Source: an uncultured Verrucomicrobiota bacterium (GTDB lineage Bacteria; Verrucomicrobiota; Verrucomicrobiia; Limisphaerales; UBA9464). Taken from it: a stretch of DNA of 47,184 bases. Of this stretch, positions 6,902 through 16,920 are shown piece by piece. Position numbers and translations under genes: made by a program. Under the pieces are notes generated by a model. It made no database searches, was not told the origin of the DNA, and saw only the letters and a program-made list of their open reading frames with translations. The stretch lies in the NCBI GenBank assembly GCA_903821635.1, contig CAIJLV010000106.1, positions 1 through 47,184 of the forward strand. The letters run 5' to 3'. Within the stretch, counting starts at the first letter, position 1. Every line of letters begins with the position of its first letter.

Positions 6902-8512
6902 ATGCGTTCCCTTTTTCGCTGGTTGCCGGCACGTGGTTGGAAGCGGTGGCTGGCGCTCGCAGCCTTGGCCGGGGGGGCGCTTTTTCTGGGGTTGGTCTTG
7001 CTGGTCGCGGGAGTGTTCCTCGCCTTTCAATCGCCGCGGGTGCAGAGCTGGGCGATGGGGAAAGCCATCCTGCTCGTGCCGGCCCCGCCGGAAGATTTAC
7101 CTGGGTTTCCAGGGTTGAAGCCGGTTTATGCGGGTCCGCTGGCCAGCGCCGCTGCGGTGGCGGGGGCCGGGGATATTTATCGCCCCACGAACGTGTGGAC
7201 CGTGCATTTCAAATTCACCGCACCGCAGTGGAAAAACATCGCCTTCAAACGGGTGCCGGCCGTGCCGGGTTGGATGCAGGCGGATGGGTCCGTAATCCTC
7301 CGGAATGCCAACGCGTCGCGGAACGGCTTGGCCGGGACGTTGGGTTTCGACTTTCCGTGGTCGGCGGCCGACGTCGAATTGGGTGGGCGCGGATTCACCA
7401 ACGTCGGCGTGCGGTTTAAGGGCAACGGCAGCTTCCTGAGCGCGGTGCACAGCTACCGGAAACCGTGGAAATTGGACTTGGAACGAAACGCCAAGGAGCA
7501 GTCCTTCGGGGGGCGGAGCCGGTTCAACTTCGGCAACTTGAGCGCCGATTTCAGCCTGCTCAGCGACACGCTGGCCTATGAATTTCATCGCGCCGCGGGC
7601 GGCCCGGCGCCGCGGACGGCGTTTGCGCGGGTTTTCCTGAGCATCGAGGGGCAGGAGACCAACCGGCTGCTCGGGCCTTACGTCATGGTGGAAAATCCCG
7701 ACGCGGAGTGGGCTCGGGAGCAATTGGGGGTCAAGGGCGTCGCGCTCTTCAAACCGGTCACTTACGAACTGTTCAACGACCTCGGCGCCGACTGGACAAA
7801 TTACCACGCCATCTACGATCCCAAGACCAAGACGACGCCGGCGCAGCGCCAGCGCGTCATCGACTTCGCCCGGTTGCACACGCAGGCCTCGGACGCGGAA
7901 TTTGCCGCCCAAGTGGGCAATTTTCTCGATCTGGACGGGGCGGCGCGGTTCGTGGCGGTGGAAGTCTTGTTGGCGAACTTCGACGGCTTGCTGGGGCAGG
8001 GGCAGAATTTTCTGCTTTCCCTCGACCCACGCACGGATCGCTTTGGGTTCGTGCCGTGGGACCTGGACCACGCTTGGGGAGAATTTCCCCACATGGGCAC
8101 GCCGGGGCAGCGGGAACGCCTGGATGTGTGGCATCCGTGGGTGGAGCCCAACCGCTTTTTGGCCCGGCTTTTTGCGGTCGAGGCGTTTCGGGCGCGGTAT
8201 CGGGCGGAACTGGAACGCCTGCTGGCGACGTGGTTTGTGCCGGAGCGGTTGGCGCGGCGGATTGATGAGCTGGCAGCCGCGGCGCGCCCGTTGGCCGCGG
8301 AGTGGTCCACGAACCGCCTCGCCAAGTTTGAACAGGCTGTCGGGGCGGAGCCCGTCGTCCGGGAGGGCGCCGAGAATAGCAATCCGTTTAGCGGTGACGG
8401 GGCGGTTTGGCAGTTGAAACACTACGTCACTGTGCGCGCGGAAAGTGTTCGGGCGCAGCTTGATGGACGGGAGACCGGCGCGGTAGTGACCCGAAAATCC
8501 ACGGCGGAGTAG
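6902..8512 (+). CDS. Membrane-anchored CotH-family kinase
   Basis: A 536-residue protein with one N-terminal membrane helix (about residues 15-42) and an outside CotH domain. CotH proteins are atypical protein kinases first known from Bacillus spore coats; in this phylum they are common surface proteins with unknown targets. Visible features in order: NVGVRFKGNGSF (about 168-180), KPWKLDL with a likely nucleotide-contacting Lys, and FGFVPWDLDHAWG, where Asp387 and Asp389 sit at the place of the metal-binding acidic pair. The C-terminal 120 residues are helical. It stands alone between a divergent MFS gene and the histidine kinase, with about 110 bases to the latter. Kinase activity is inferred from family only. 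Confidence 0.85.
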   Translation: MRSLFRWLPARGWKRWLALAALAGGALFLGLVLLVAGVFLAFQSPRVQSWAMGKAILLVPAPPEDLPGFPGLKPVYAGPLASAAAVAGAGDIYRPTNVWTVHFKFTAPQWKNIAFKRVPAVPGWMQADGSVILRNANASRNGLAGTLGFDFPWSAADVELGGRGFTNVGVRFKGNGSFLSAVHSYRKPWKLDLERNAKEQSFGGRSRFNFGNLSADFSLLSDTLAYEFHRAAGGPAPRTAFARVFLSIEGQETNRLLGPYVMVENPDAEWAREQLGVKGVALFKPVTYELFNDLGADWTNYHAIYDPKTKTTPAQRQRVIDFARLHTQASDAEFAAQVGNFLDLDGAARFVAVEVLLANFDGLLGQGQNFLLSLDPRTDRFGFVPWDLDHAWGEFPHMGTPGQRERLDVWHPWVEPNRFLARLFAVEAFRARYRAELERLLATWFVPERLARRIDELAAAARPLAAEWSTNRLAKFEQAVGAEPVVREGAENSNPFSGDGAVWQLKHYVTVRAESVRAQLDGRETGAVVTRKSTAE

Positions 8513-8622
8513 CGCGGGTTCCCGCCCGCCAAGGCACCAGACGAGCTCGCGACCGCGTCGGCATTGGGGCAGGCCCGACGGCGCTGAGAAAATTTCGGTA
8601 AAGGAAACGGGGTGGGCGGCCG

Positions 8623-11600
8623 ATGGTTACCCGGGTCTTTACATCACCGATGATCCTGCGTTCAACCACCGCTGGCGACTTCCCGATTGGGCATTTTAAC
8701 GCCCTTTCCGAGTGGTTTCAGAGTTTTTCGGCGCGCCGCCTTTTCCCAGGTTGGTGGAAGCCGTTGGCGCTGGCGTTGCTCGCCTGCGCTTGGGCCGGTC
8801 GCGTCGGTCTGAGCGCCGAGGCTCCGGCTGGGCCCGGGCGGAATCCGACCTTCAATTCGGTGAATCCCATCCGCAGTTTGGGCCGCGAGGTGGCGGCCCA
8901 AGCGCTGCCCGTCGATCTCTCGGCCGTGGTGACCTACGTGGAGCCAGCCTTGGATGAGGTTTTCATCGCCGACGAAACGGGCGGTATTTATGTCGCCCTC
9001 AAGGAACTATTGCCCCCCTCCGTGCGCCGGGGTGATCAGGTGAGAGTGATCGGGGTTACGAGTTCCGGGCAGTTCGCGCCGATGATCGTTGCCCACTCGG
9101 TCGTTGCCACGGGCGTGGGCCGGCTGCCGGTGGCGGTGCGGCCCAAGCAGCGGCAGTTGCTCGCCGGGGTGCTCGACAGTCAGTGGGTGGAGCTGGAGGG
9201 CATCGTGCGTTCGAGTCGGATGAATGTTCATGAAAACGCAGCGATCCTCGTGGTTTATGCTGACGGTTTTGAGTTCGACGCCGAAGTCGCGGGCATGACG
9301 GCCGACGCGGCGCGGCGTTTGGTCGATGCCGAGGTGCGGTTCCGTGGGGTGTGCGCTTCGTCGTGGAATACCAAGCGGCAGTTTTCCAAGGTCGTGTTAC
9401 GCGTCACCTTGGGGACGGATTTGGAGGTGATTAAACGGGGTTCGGCGGATCCCTTCAGTCTGCCTGCCTTGCGGGTGGCGGACCTGCTGCAATTCCGGAC
9501 CGACGGCGACTGGGGCCACCGGGTCCACGTGCAGGGCACGGTGAGTTATCAATCTGGCAACCAGCTCTTCGTGCGGGACGAGACGGACGACATTCAGATC
9601 CAAACCGAGGCGGTCGGCACGGTGGTGCCGGGTGACATCGTGGAGGTGGTCGGTTTTCCCGCTCGCGGTCGCTTTACCCACGCGGCGATCGAAAACGCCG
9701 AGGTGCGCTGGGTGGGCCATGGCCAGGCGCCGCTGCCGGAGGAACTTTCCCCCACGAAGGAACTGCCCGATGAAGTTTACGGCAGTCTGGCGCGGTTACA
9801 GGCCCAGCTCCTGAGCGTTGAACACCTCGCCGGCAGTCCGCGACTGCTGCTCCAAGCGAGCAATGTGATCTTCACCGCCCGGTTCGGCCCGGGCGAGGTG
9901 CAGCGGGTCGCCAACCTCGAACCGGGCAGCCAATTGGAACTCACCGGCATCACTTTAGGCCATGTCAATGTCGATGGGCGAAAGGATCTCCAGCTCCTGC
10001 TGCGGTCGGCGGCGGACATCCAGGTGCTGGCCGCGCCGCCGTGGTGGAGTGAGCTGCGCATACGCCGGATTGCCGGTGGGTTTGCCCTGTTTTTGTTCCT
10101 CGCGCTGATTGCGCTCATCCTGCTCTACCTGTCTTACCTGAAACTCCGGCGCGAAGTGGCGGAGCGGCAGCGGGTCGAGGTTTCGCTCGCCAAGCAGACC
10201 CGCGAATACAAAACGATCTTCGATTCGGTGCCGGCGATGGTGCTGTTCAAGGACGACCGGAACCGGCATCGCTCGGTCAACCGGGCCGGCGCGGAGATGA
10301 TGGGCCTCAAGCGGGAACAGGTGGAGGGCCACACCGCGTGGGAGCTGGATCCCGAGCACGCCGATCAGTTCTATCAGGACGACCTCGAAGTCATCCACTC
10401 GGGCACGCCGAAACTGGGGATTGTGGAGCGGCTGACCCCGGCCGGGCACGCGGCGCGTTGGGTCAGCGCGGACAAGTTGCCCTACCGCAATGCCGAGGGA
10501 AAACCGGTCGGCGTCATTGTGTTTGCCGTGGACATCACGGAACGGGTCGAGGCGCAATTGGCCCTTCAGCGCGCCAACGCCGAACTCGAAAACCGCGTCA
10601 CCAAACGCACGGCGGAACTTGAGGAAGCCAATCTGCACCTACAGGGGGCCAAGGAAGCGGCGGAGGCGGCGACCCGGGCGAAGAGTGAGTTCCTCGCAGC
10701 CATGAGCCACGAGATCCGCACCCCGATGAATGGCGTCATCGGCATGATCAACCTCCTGCTCCTGACCCCATTGGATTCGGAGCAACGCGAATTTGCGGAA
10801 ACTGTGCGCACCAGCGGCGAAGCCCTGTTGACGATCATCAACGACATTCTCGACTTCTCGAAGATCGAAGCCGGCAAACTCCATTTCGAAGAGTTGGACT
10901 TCGACCTGCGCGACGTGATCGATGGTTCCGTCGAGATGCTGGCGGGAACAGCCCACGCCAAGGGCATTGAGCTGGCTTGCCATGTGCCGTGGGACGTGCC
11001 GACTCAGTTCCGCGGCGACGCCGGCCGCATCCGCCAAGTGCTGATCAATCTGGTGGGCAATGCGATCAAGTTCACCGCCCAGGGAGAAGTGCTCGTCGAG
11101 GTCAGCCGCGGGATCGAATCGGCGGCCACCACCGAAGTCCGAGTCGAGGTGCGCGATACCGGCATCGGCATCCCGCCGGAAGTGCAGGGGCAACTTTTCC
11201 GAGCCTTTGTGCAGGCCGATGGATCGACCACCCGGCGCTATGGCGGCACGGGCCTTGGGTTGGCCATTTGTCGGCGCTTGGTCGAGCTGATGCACGGCGA
11301 AATTGGGGTTCGCAGCGCGCCGAACCAAGGCTCGACCTTCTGGTTTACCCTGCGGTTGCCCCGGGGGCTGGCCCCGCAAACGACGGTCCCGGCCCCGGCC
11401 GCCCATCTCGCCGGCAAACGCGTGCTCATCGTCGATGACAACGCCACCAACCGCACCATCCTGCACCACCAGATCCTCGGCTGGAAAATGCGGAACGGCG
11501 GCTTCGCCCAGAATGCGGATGACGCGCTGGAGTTGTTGCGCGAAGGCGTGCGCACGGGCGATCCCTATGACCTCGCACTGCTCGACATGCACATGCCGGG

Positions 11601-12255
11601 GCGGGACGGCCTGAGCTTGGCGCAAGCCATCCGCCGCGAGGCCCCACTCGCCGGCACCCGCCTGCTGGTGCTCACGTCCCAGTGCAACCGGCTAAATCAG
11701 GATGAACTCAAGGAGGCTGGCGTGGCGGCCTGCCTCGTGAAACCGGTCCGCCAAGGCCAGCTTTACAGCACCCTGCTGAACGTGTTTTCCGAGCACAGCG
11801 CGGTGCCGTCCATGGTCGCGGTCAACGCCGCGCCCACCCCGGCGGTTCTGCCGGACGCCGCCCCCGGCCTACGCATCCTCCTCGCCGAGGATAACATCGT
11901 GAATCAGAAGGTGGCGCTGCGGCAGCTACAGTTGCTCGGGCACCGGGCAGATTGCGTCAGCAACGGCGCAGAAGCTTTGGCCGCTCTCCAGCGGACGGCC
12001 TACGAAATTATTCTGATGGACTGCCACATGCCGGAACTCGACGGCTACGAAACGACCCAGCGGATTCGCGCCCAGGAAACTGGGGAGTCACCCTTGGTAA
12101 TTATCGCGATGACGGCCAGCGCCATGCAGGGCGACCGCGACAAGTGTCTCGCCGCGGGTATGGATGACTACATCGCCAAGCCCACGCGGTTGGCCGATTT
12201 GGAAGGAGCACTGACGCGAGCCAAGGCTCGGTTCGCCCGCGACCAAACCAGCTAG
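8623..12255 (+). CDS. Hybrid sensor histidine kinase with OB-like sensor repeats, PAS and two receiver domains
   Basis: A 1210-residue inner-membrane sensor. N-terminal signal-anchor (about 41-66), then a region of about 420 residues outside the membrane with about four similar beta-rich units. They share a pattern of a V-x-V-x-G strand, an FV/FI-x-DET-x-x-I turn and GD-x-V-x-V-x-G, which resembles OB folds. A membrane helix follows (487-507), then PAS (about 529-640), a coiled linker, the HisKA box [11 protein letters not shown] (phospho-acceptor His696), HATPase_c ([28 protein letters not shown]), receiver 1 (Asp988) and receiver 2 (Asp1133). All catalytic residues are present. Both receivers are attached and no DNA-binding regulator is adjacent, so output must go through a separate phosphotransfer protein. 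An internal ATG at 8650 is an alternative start. Confidence 0.93.
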   Translation: MVTRVFTSPMILRSTTAGDFPIGHFNALSEWFQSFSARRLFPGWWKPLALALLACAWAGRVGLSAEAPAGPGRNPTFNSVNPIRSLGREVAAQALPVDLSAVVTYVEPALDEVFIADETGGIYVALKELLPPSVRRGDQVRVIGVTSSGQFAPMIVAHSVVATGVGRLPVAVRPKQRQLLAGVLDSQWVELEGIVRSSRMNVHENAAILVVYADGFEFDAEVAGMTADAARRLVDAEVRFRGVCASSWNTKRQFSKVVLRVTLGTDLEVIKRGSADPFSLPALRVADLLQFRTDGDWGHRVHVQGTVSYQSGNQLFVRDETDDIQIQTEAVGTVVPGDIVEVVGFPARGRFTHAAIENAEVRWVGHGQAPLPEELSPTKELPDEVYGSLARLQAQLLSVEHLAGSPRLLLQASNVIFTARFGPGEVQRVANLEPGSQLELTGITLGHVNVDGRKDLQLLLRSAADIQVLAAPPWWSELRIRRIAGGFALFLFLALIALILLYLSYLKLRREVAERQRVEVSLAKQTREYKTIFDSVPAMVLFKDDRNRHRSVNRAGAEMMGLKREQVEGHTAWELDPEHADQFYQDDLEVIHSGTPKLGIVERLTPAGHAARWVSADKLPYRNAEGKPVGVIVFAVDITERVEAQLALQRANAELENRVTKRTAELEEANLHLQGAKEAAEAATRAKSEFLAAMSHEIRTPMNGVIGMINLLLLTPLDSEQREFAETVRTSGEALLTIINDILDFSKIEAGKLHFEELDFDLRDVIDGSVEMLAGTAHAKGIELACHVPWDVPTQFRGDAGRIRQVLINLVGNAIKFTAQGEVLVEVSRGIESAATTEVRVEVRDTGIGIPPEVQGQLFRAFVQADGSTTRRYGGTGLGLAICRRLVELMHGEIGVRSAPNQGSTFWFTLRLPRGLAPQTTVPAPAAHLAGKRVLIVDDNATNRTILHHQILGWKMRNGGFAQNADDALELLREGVRTGDPYDLALLDMHMPGRDGLSLAQAIRREAPLAGTRLLVLTSQCNRLNQDELKEAGVAACLVKPVRQGQLYSTLLNVFSEHSAVPSMVAVNAAPTPAVLPDAAPGLRILLAEDNIVNQKVALRQLQLLGHRADCVSNGAEALAALQRTAYEIILMDCHMPELDGYETTQRIRAQETGESPLVIIAMTASAMQGDRDKCLAAGMDDYIAKPTRLADLEGALTRAKARFARDQTS

Positions 12256-12362
12256 CAGGGGCGATTCCGTCCATCTCTGGGGGAAACCGTCCGCAAGGGG
12301 GTAAACTTCGCCGTTGAAAGGGTTGCACAGACCGCCGTTCCCTCGAAAACTGCGCCGTTCTC

Positions 12363-13613
12363 ATGGCGTATTCGTTCATCCCGCATTGGGCAATTTCGTC
12401 GGCTTGGCTCGCCGGCGCGGCCGCCGTGCTACTGACTGGCTGCGAGCGGTCCAAGCCCACGGCCCAGCGAGCGGTGGCCGAACCCGTGGCGGTGGCCGTC
12501 GCGCCCGTTGAGCGCCGGCCCTTGGAGCGCACCATCACGCTCCTCGGCTCGCTCCTGCCGCTGGACCGTGCGCCCGTCAGCATCAAGGTCACGGGGCGGC
12601 TGACCCAGCTCAAGGTGGACGTCGGCAGCCCGGTGAGCGCGGGCGAAGTGCTGGGGCAAGTCGAGCCGCGCGATTATGAACTGCGCCTCCGCCAATCGAT
12701 GGCGCTGCTCGTGCAGGCCCGGGCCCGGTTGGGGTTGCCAATTGAAGGGGACGACGACCGGGTGGAACCGGAAAAACTCAACACAGTTCGCGAAGCCAAG
12801 GCGTTGTTGGGTGAAGCCGAAAAAGGCGTGGCGCGGGTTCGCAAATTGCAGGCGCAAAACATCAGCTCGGATGCCGAATTGGAGCGCGCCACCGCTGAAT
12901 ATGAGGTCACGCTCAACCGCTACCAAGATGCCTTGCAGGACATCCGTGAACGGCAGGCGTTGCTCGCCCAGCGGCGGGCCGAGGTCGAGCTCGCGCGGCA
13001 GCAGGTCACGGACACCTCGCTTCGCGCGCCGTTTGACGGAGTGGTGCAGGAACGGTTGGTCAACGTGGGCCAGTTTCTCACCGGCGGCTCGCCGGTGCTG
13101 ACCGTCGTCCGAGTGAACCCGCTCCGGCTGCGGTTGGAGGTTCCCGAGCGTCAAGCGGCCCTCGTGCAAACCGGCCAATGGGTGCGGGTCAGCTTCGAGG
13201 CCGTGACGAACGTCCCCGTGGCCCGCATCGTTCGCGTGAGCCCGGCGCTCGACGAGCGGGCGCGGATGCTGCTGGTCGAAGCGGAGTTGCCCAATCCGGG
13301 CAATTTGCGCGCCGGTTCCTTCGCCCGGGCGGAAATTGTGGTGGAATCGGCGGTGCCCGCTCTGGTCATTCCTGCGGATGCGCTCGTCACGTTCGCGGGG
13401 TCGGAAAAAGTTCTGCTTGTGGCTACGAACCGGGCGTTGGAGCGACCGGTCACCTCCGGTCGCCGGCAGGGCGAATGGATCGAGGTGCTCCAGGGCCTGA
13501 AGCCCGGCGACGCCGTCATCCGGCGGCCCGGTGGCCTGCAAGCGGGGGACCCGGTCCTCGTAGTCACCAACACCCCGACCGACGTTTCTGTCGTCAATCC
13601 CCCCGGCCATTGA
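12363..13613 (+). CDS. RND efflux periplasmic adaptor (membrane fusion lipoprotein)
   Basis: A 416-residue adaptor of the HlyD/AcrA class. A short signal ends in the lipobox LLTGC, so Cys27 should be lipid-modified and anchor it to a membrane. Then come a beta-barrel/lipoyl half (TGRLTQLKVDVGSPVSAGEVLGQV, given here in parts), an alpha-hairpin of about 120 residues, the second lipoyl half and barrel (DTSLRAPFDGVVQERLVNVG), and a C-terminal membrane-proximal domain. It links the inner-membrane pump to an outer-membrane channel. Its stop is one base before the start of the permease gene, so both are one operon. No TolC-type channel gene is adjacent. Confidence 0.93.
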   Translation: MAYSFIPHWAISSAWLAGAAAVLLTGCERSKPTAQRAVAEPVAVAVAPVERRPLERTITLLGSLLPLDRAPVSIKVTGRLTQLKVDVGSPVSAGEVLGQVEPRDYELRLRQSMALLVQARARLGLPIEGDDDRVEPEKLNTVREAKALLGEAEKGVARVRKLQAQNISSDAELERATAEYEVTLNRYQDALQDIRERQALLAQRRAEVELARQQVTDTSLRAPFDGVVQERLVNVGQFLTGGSPVLTVVRVNPLRLRLEVPERQAALVQTGQWVRVSFEAVTNVPVARIVRVSPALDERARMLLVEAELPNPGNLRAGSFARAEIVVESAVPALVIPADALVTFAGSEKVLLVATNRALERPVTSGRRQGEWIEVLQGLKPGDAVIRRPGGLQAGDPVLVVTNTPTDVSVVNPPGH

Positions 13614-13614
13614 C

Positions 13615-16600
13615 ATGCAGAAACTCGCAGACGTTTGCATCCGGCGCCCCGTCTTCGCGACGATGCTCATCCTTGCGCTCGTCGTGGTGGGCGCAGCCAG
13701 CTACGCCAAACTTGGGGTGGACCGACTGCCCGCCGTGGACCTGCCGACCGTGCGCATCAGCACGACGCTACCGGGAGCCTCGCCGGCCGACATTGAGGCG
13801 CAGATCTCGCGGCCCATCGAGGAGGTGGTGAACACGGTTTCCGGGCTGAGTGAACTGCGGTCCATTTCCGGTCCCGGCCAGTCGATGGTGTTGGCGACGT
13901 TTGAACTCGATCGCGACATTGATTCCGCGGCGCAAGACGTCCGCGACCGCGTCGCCACAGTGGTCCGCCGGCTCCCGCGCGAAGTTCAGCCGCCGGTGAT
14001 CAGCAAGTTCGACAACGATCAGGCGCCGATCCTTACGTTTTCACTGTCCGGCCGCCGGCCCTTGCGCGAGCTGACCGAACTGGCGGACAAGCTCGTGAAG
14101 ATCCGTCTTGAACGGGCGGCCGGGGTGGGCGGGGTTTCGCTGGAGGGCGCGGCGGAACGCGCCGTCAACCTCTGGCTCGACGCCGATCGGCTCGCGGCTT
14201 ACGGCCTGCCGGTCACGGCGGTGCGGGACGCGTTGAACCGTCAGAACGTGGATATTCCCGGGGGTAATGTGACTGCGGCGGTGCGGGAACAGTCGTTGCG
14301 CACCCTCGGTCGGTTCACCGAAGCGCGGCAGTTTGAAAACCTCGTCATCGCCACCCGCGAGGGCGAACCCATCCGGTTGCGGGATTTGGGCCGGGCCGAA
14401 GACGGCACCAAGGAGCAGCGGTCCATCACCCGCCTCAACGGTGAACCTGCAGTGATTCTGGAAGTCCGGCGGCAGTCGGGCGCGAACACCGTGGCGGTGA
14501 TTGAAGCGGTGAAGGCGCGTCTGCCCGAGGTGCTGAAGCAATTGCCGGCCGACGTGAAGTTTGAGGTCGTCCGGGACCAGTCGAATTACATCTACGCCGC
14601 GCTGCACGAGATCAACACGCACCTCATTTTGGGCAGCGTGCTTGCCTGCGTGGTGGTGCTCCTCTTCATGCGGGATTGGCGCTCGACCCTAATCTCCGCG
14701 GTCGCGATTCCCGCGTCGGTCATTGCGACCTTCGGCATGATGTGGGCGCTGAACTTCACGCTGAACAGCGTCACGATGCTCGCCCTGGTCCTGATGGTGG
14801 GCATCGTGATCGACGATGCGATCGTGGTGTTGGAAAATATCTACCGCTTCATCGAGGAGAAGCGCCTGGGGCCATTTCAGGCCGCCAAGGAGGCCACCGC
14901 GGAGATCGGGCTCGCGGTCATGGCGACCACCTTCAGCCTCGTGGTGATTTTTGTGCCGGTCTCGTTCATGTCCAGCATTTCGGGCCGGTTCCTGTTCCAA
15001 TTCGGCATCACCGCCGCAGTCGCGGTGCTCGTCAGTCTGTTGGTGTCCTTCACGCTTACTCCGATGATGAGCGCCCGGTTGTTGAAGGCTAAGCCGACGG
15101 ATCACCCGCCGAAGTCGCGCGGCGGTTTTTACGCTGCACTGGAGACCAAATATCTCGCCCTGTTGGGTTGGGCGCTGAAGCACCGGGGCTGGATGGCGGT
15201 GGCCGTGCTCGGCGTTATGCTGGCGTCGGTGCCGCTCTATCGCGTGGTCAAACAGGAATACATCCCCACCGACATTGATGAGGGCGAGTTTGAGGTCAAC
15301 CTCACCGCTCCCGAAGGCACGACCATCCAGTCCATGAACGACGCGATGGCGGTATTCGAGCGCGAGGTCGCCCGCATACCGAGCGTGCGGACGGTGCTCG
15401 CCACCACGGGCGGCGGCTTCTTGGGCAGCGTGAATTCCGGCCGAATGTTTGTGCGCCTGGTGCCCTTTGATGAACGGCGTTTCACTTTCAACCGCCTGCT
15501 GAAGGAAACCCTGCGGCTGCGGCCGCTGGAGGCCTTCCGAAATCACCGACCCCAGCGGGTTGTGATGCAGGAAATTCGTCAGAAGTTGCGCCGGTTCGGG
15601 CTGCGGACCGGCGTGAGCAACTTGCAGACGTTCACCTTTGGCGGCTCCCGGTGGGACATTGATTTTGCCTTCCTTGGCCCCGACTTGGAACGCCTCTCTG
15701 AATATGCCGATAGTCTGCGGAAGCGGGCCGGCGAACTGGGGTTACAAGACGCCGACACCACGCTGAAACTCGACAAGCCGGAATTGCAGGTCCAGATCGA
15801 CCGGGACCGGGCAGCCGCGCTGAATGTGGCCACCGCCGACATCGCCGACGCCCTGCGGTTGATGGTCGGGGGCGACGACCGGGTGTCGCGTTTTCGGGAT
15901 CCGCAGATGAACGAGGATTACGATGTCACGATCCGGCTCACCGAAGCTGACCGGCGCGATGGCGAGGGCATTGCCCGACTCTTTGTGCCCGATGCCGCCG
16001 GCCGACTCGTGCGGCTCGACAATGTGGTCCGGATCGTGCCCGCGCAGACGGCTTCCCGGATCGACCGCCTCGATCGACAACGCCAAGTGAGTCTCCGCTC
16101 CAGCGTGGCGCCCGGATTTGCCTTGGCCGACCGGTTGGTGGTGTTGCAAGGCGCGGCCGAGAAGCTCCACTTGCCCCCAGGCTATTCCACGCGCATCGCC
16201 GGCCGTGGTCGGGAACTGGATCGGACCTTTCGGGAGTTTTTGTGGGCCTTCGCCTTATCCGTCGTGTTCATGTATATGATCTTGGCGGCTCAGTATGAGA
16301 GCTTCGTGCATCCGCTCACGATCCTGCTGTCACTGCCCTTGTCCGTGCCGTTTGCGCTGCTGTCGCTCTGGGCGACCGGCAGCACCTTGAACCTGTTTTC
16401 CGCCCTCGGCCTGCTCGTGCTGTTCGGCGTGGTCAAGAAGAACGCCATCCTGCAGGTCGATCACATGAATCAATTGCGGGCGAAGGGCAGGGCCCGCCAC
16501 GCCGCGATCATGGAGGCTAATCGCGACCGGTTGCGCCCGATCTTGATGACCACTTTTGCCCTGGTCGCCGGCATGTTGCCGTTGGCCTTGGGCACCGGAC

Positions 16601-16794
16601 CGGGGGCGGACGAACGCCGCTCCATCGCCATCGTGGTCATCGGCGGACAGTCGTTGTCGTTGTTGCTGACGCTAGTCGCCACGCCGGTGGCTTACACGTG
16701 GCTGGACGATTTCGGGCAACTATTTCGCCGCGCAGGTCCAGGAAGGCTCGGTTTGGCCCCGGTCCAGTCCGGTCCCGGAGCGCAGGGCGAGTGA
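13615..16794 (+). CDS. RND family efflux permease, AcrB/MexB type
   Basis: A 1059-residue inner-membrane proton antiporter that exports hydrophobic compounds through the adaptor encoded just upstream. The start MQKLADVCIRRPVFATML is typical for the HAE1 group. The proton relay is intact: Asp400-Asp401 in VIDDAIVVLENIYRF (AcrB Asp407/408) and Lys941-Lys942 in FGVVKKNAIL (near AcrB Lys940). Two large periplasmic loops are present, as in the family (about 1030-1050 residues). Substrates are unknown. The operon is adaptor-permease only, so it must borrow an outer-membrane channel. The stop codon lies in the loop of a strong hairpin (16780-16808). Confidence 0.95.
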   Translation: MQKLADVCIRRPVFATMLILALVVVGAASYAKLGVDRLPAVDLPTVRISTTLPGASPADIEAQISRPIEEVVNTVSGLSELRSISGPGQSMVLATFELDRDIDSAAQDVRDRVATVVRRLPREVQPPVISKFDNDQAPILTFSLSGRRPLRELTELADKLVKIRLERAAGVGGVSLEGAAERAVNLWLDADRLAAYGLPVTAVRDALNRQNVDIPGGNVTAAVREQSLRTLGRFTEARQFENLVIATREGEPIRLRDLGRAEDGTKEQRSITRLNGEPAVILEVRRQSGANTVAVIEAVKARLPEVLKQLPADVKFEVVRDQSNYIYAALHEINTHLILGSVLACVVVLLFMRDWRSTLISAVAIPASVIATFGMMWALNFTLNSVTMLALVLMVGIVIDDAIVVLENIYRFIEEKRLGPFQAAKEATAEIGLAVMATTFSLVVIFVPVSFMSSISGRFLFQFGITAAVAVLVSLLVSFTLTPMMSARLLKAKPTDHPPKSRGGFYAALETKYLALLGWALKHRGWMAVAVLGVMLASVPLYRVVKQEYIPTDIDEGEFEVNLTAPEGTTIQSMNDAMAVFEREVARIPSVRTVLATTGGGFLGSVNSGRMFVRLVPFDERRFTFNRLLKETLRLRPLEAFRNHRPQRVVMQEIRQKLRRFGLRTGVSNLQTFTFGGSRWDIDFAFLGPDLERLSEYADSLRKRAGELGLQDADTTLKLDKPELQVQIDRDRAAALNVATADIADALRLMVGGDDRVSRFRDPQMNEDYDVTIRLTEADRRDGEGIARLFVPDAAGRLVRLDNVVRIVPAQTASRIDRLDRQRQVSLRSSVAPGFALADRLVVLQGAAEKLHLPPGYSTRIAGRGRELDRTFREFLWAFALSVVFMYMILAAQYESFVHPLTILLSLPLSVPFALLSLWATGSTLNLFSALGLLVLFGVVKKNAILQVDHMNQLRAKGRARHAAIMEANRDRLRPILMTTFALVAGMLPLALGTGPGADERRSIAIVVIGGQSLSLLLTLVATPVAYTWLDDFGQLFRRAGPGRLGLAPVQSGPGAQGE

Positions 16795-16808
16795 GGCTCG
16801 CCCTGCGC
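16780..16808 (+). terminator. Hairpin overlapping the RND permease stop codon
   Basis: Perfect 12-bp GC-rich stem (16780-16791 and 16797-16808) with a 5-base loop containing the TGA stop (16792-16794). No T-run follows, so it may block 3' exonucleases or act as a Rho-aided terminator and not as a textbook intrinsic terminator. Confidence 0.55.
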
Positions 16809-16920
16809 GGGGGCGGGGAAAAGTTCCCACCCTGGCCCCGCGCCGCGGGTGGCAGTCCCGTCACGGCACCAATTTCCCGTTGTTTCTCCGGCACTCAACG
16901 TGCTTAGGCTCGTCCGCTAC

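Noticed and set aside
7097..8422. 441-codon frame opposite the first CotH gene
   Set aside because: Antisense shadow; rich in Arg, Pro and Gln without motif, while the plus strand encodes a recognisable kinase.
10639..11625. 328-codon frame opposite the histidine kinase core
   Set aside because: Runs across the conserved HisKA, HATPase and receiver regions; an effect of their codon use.
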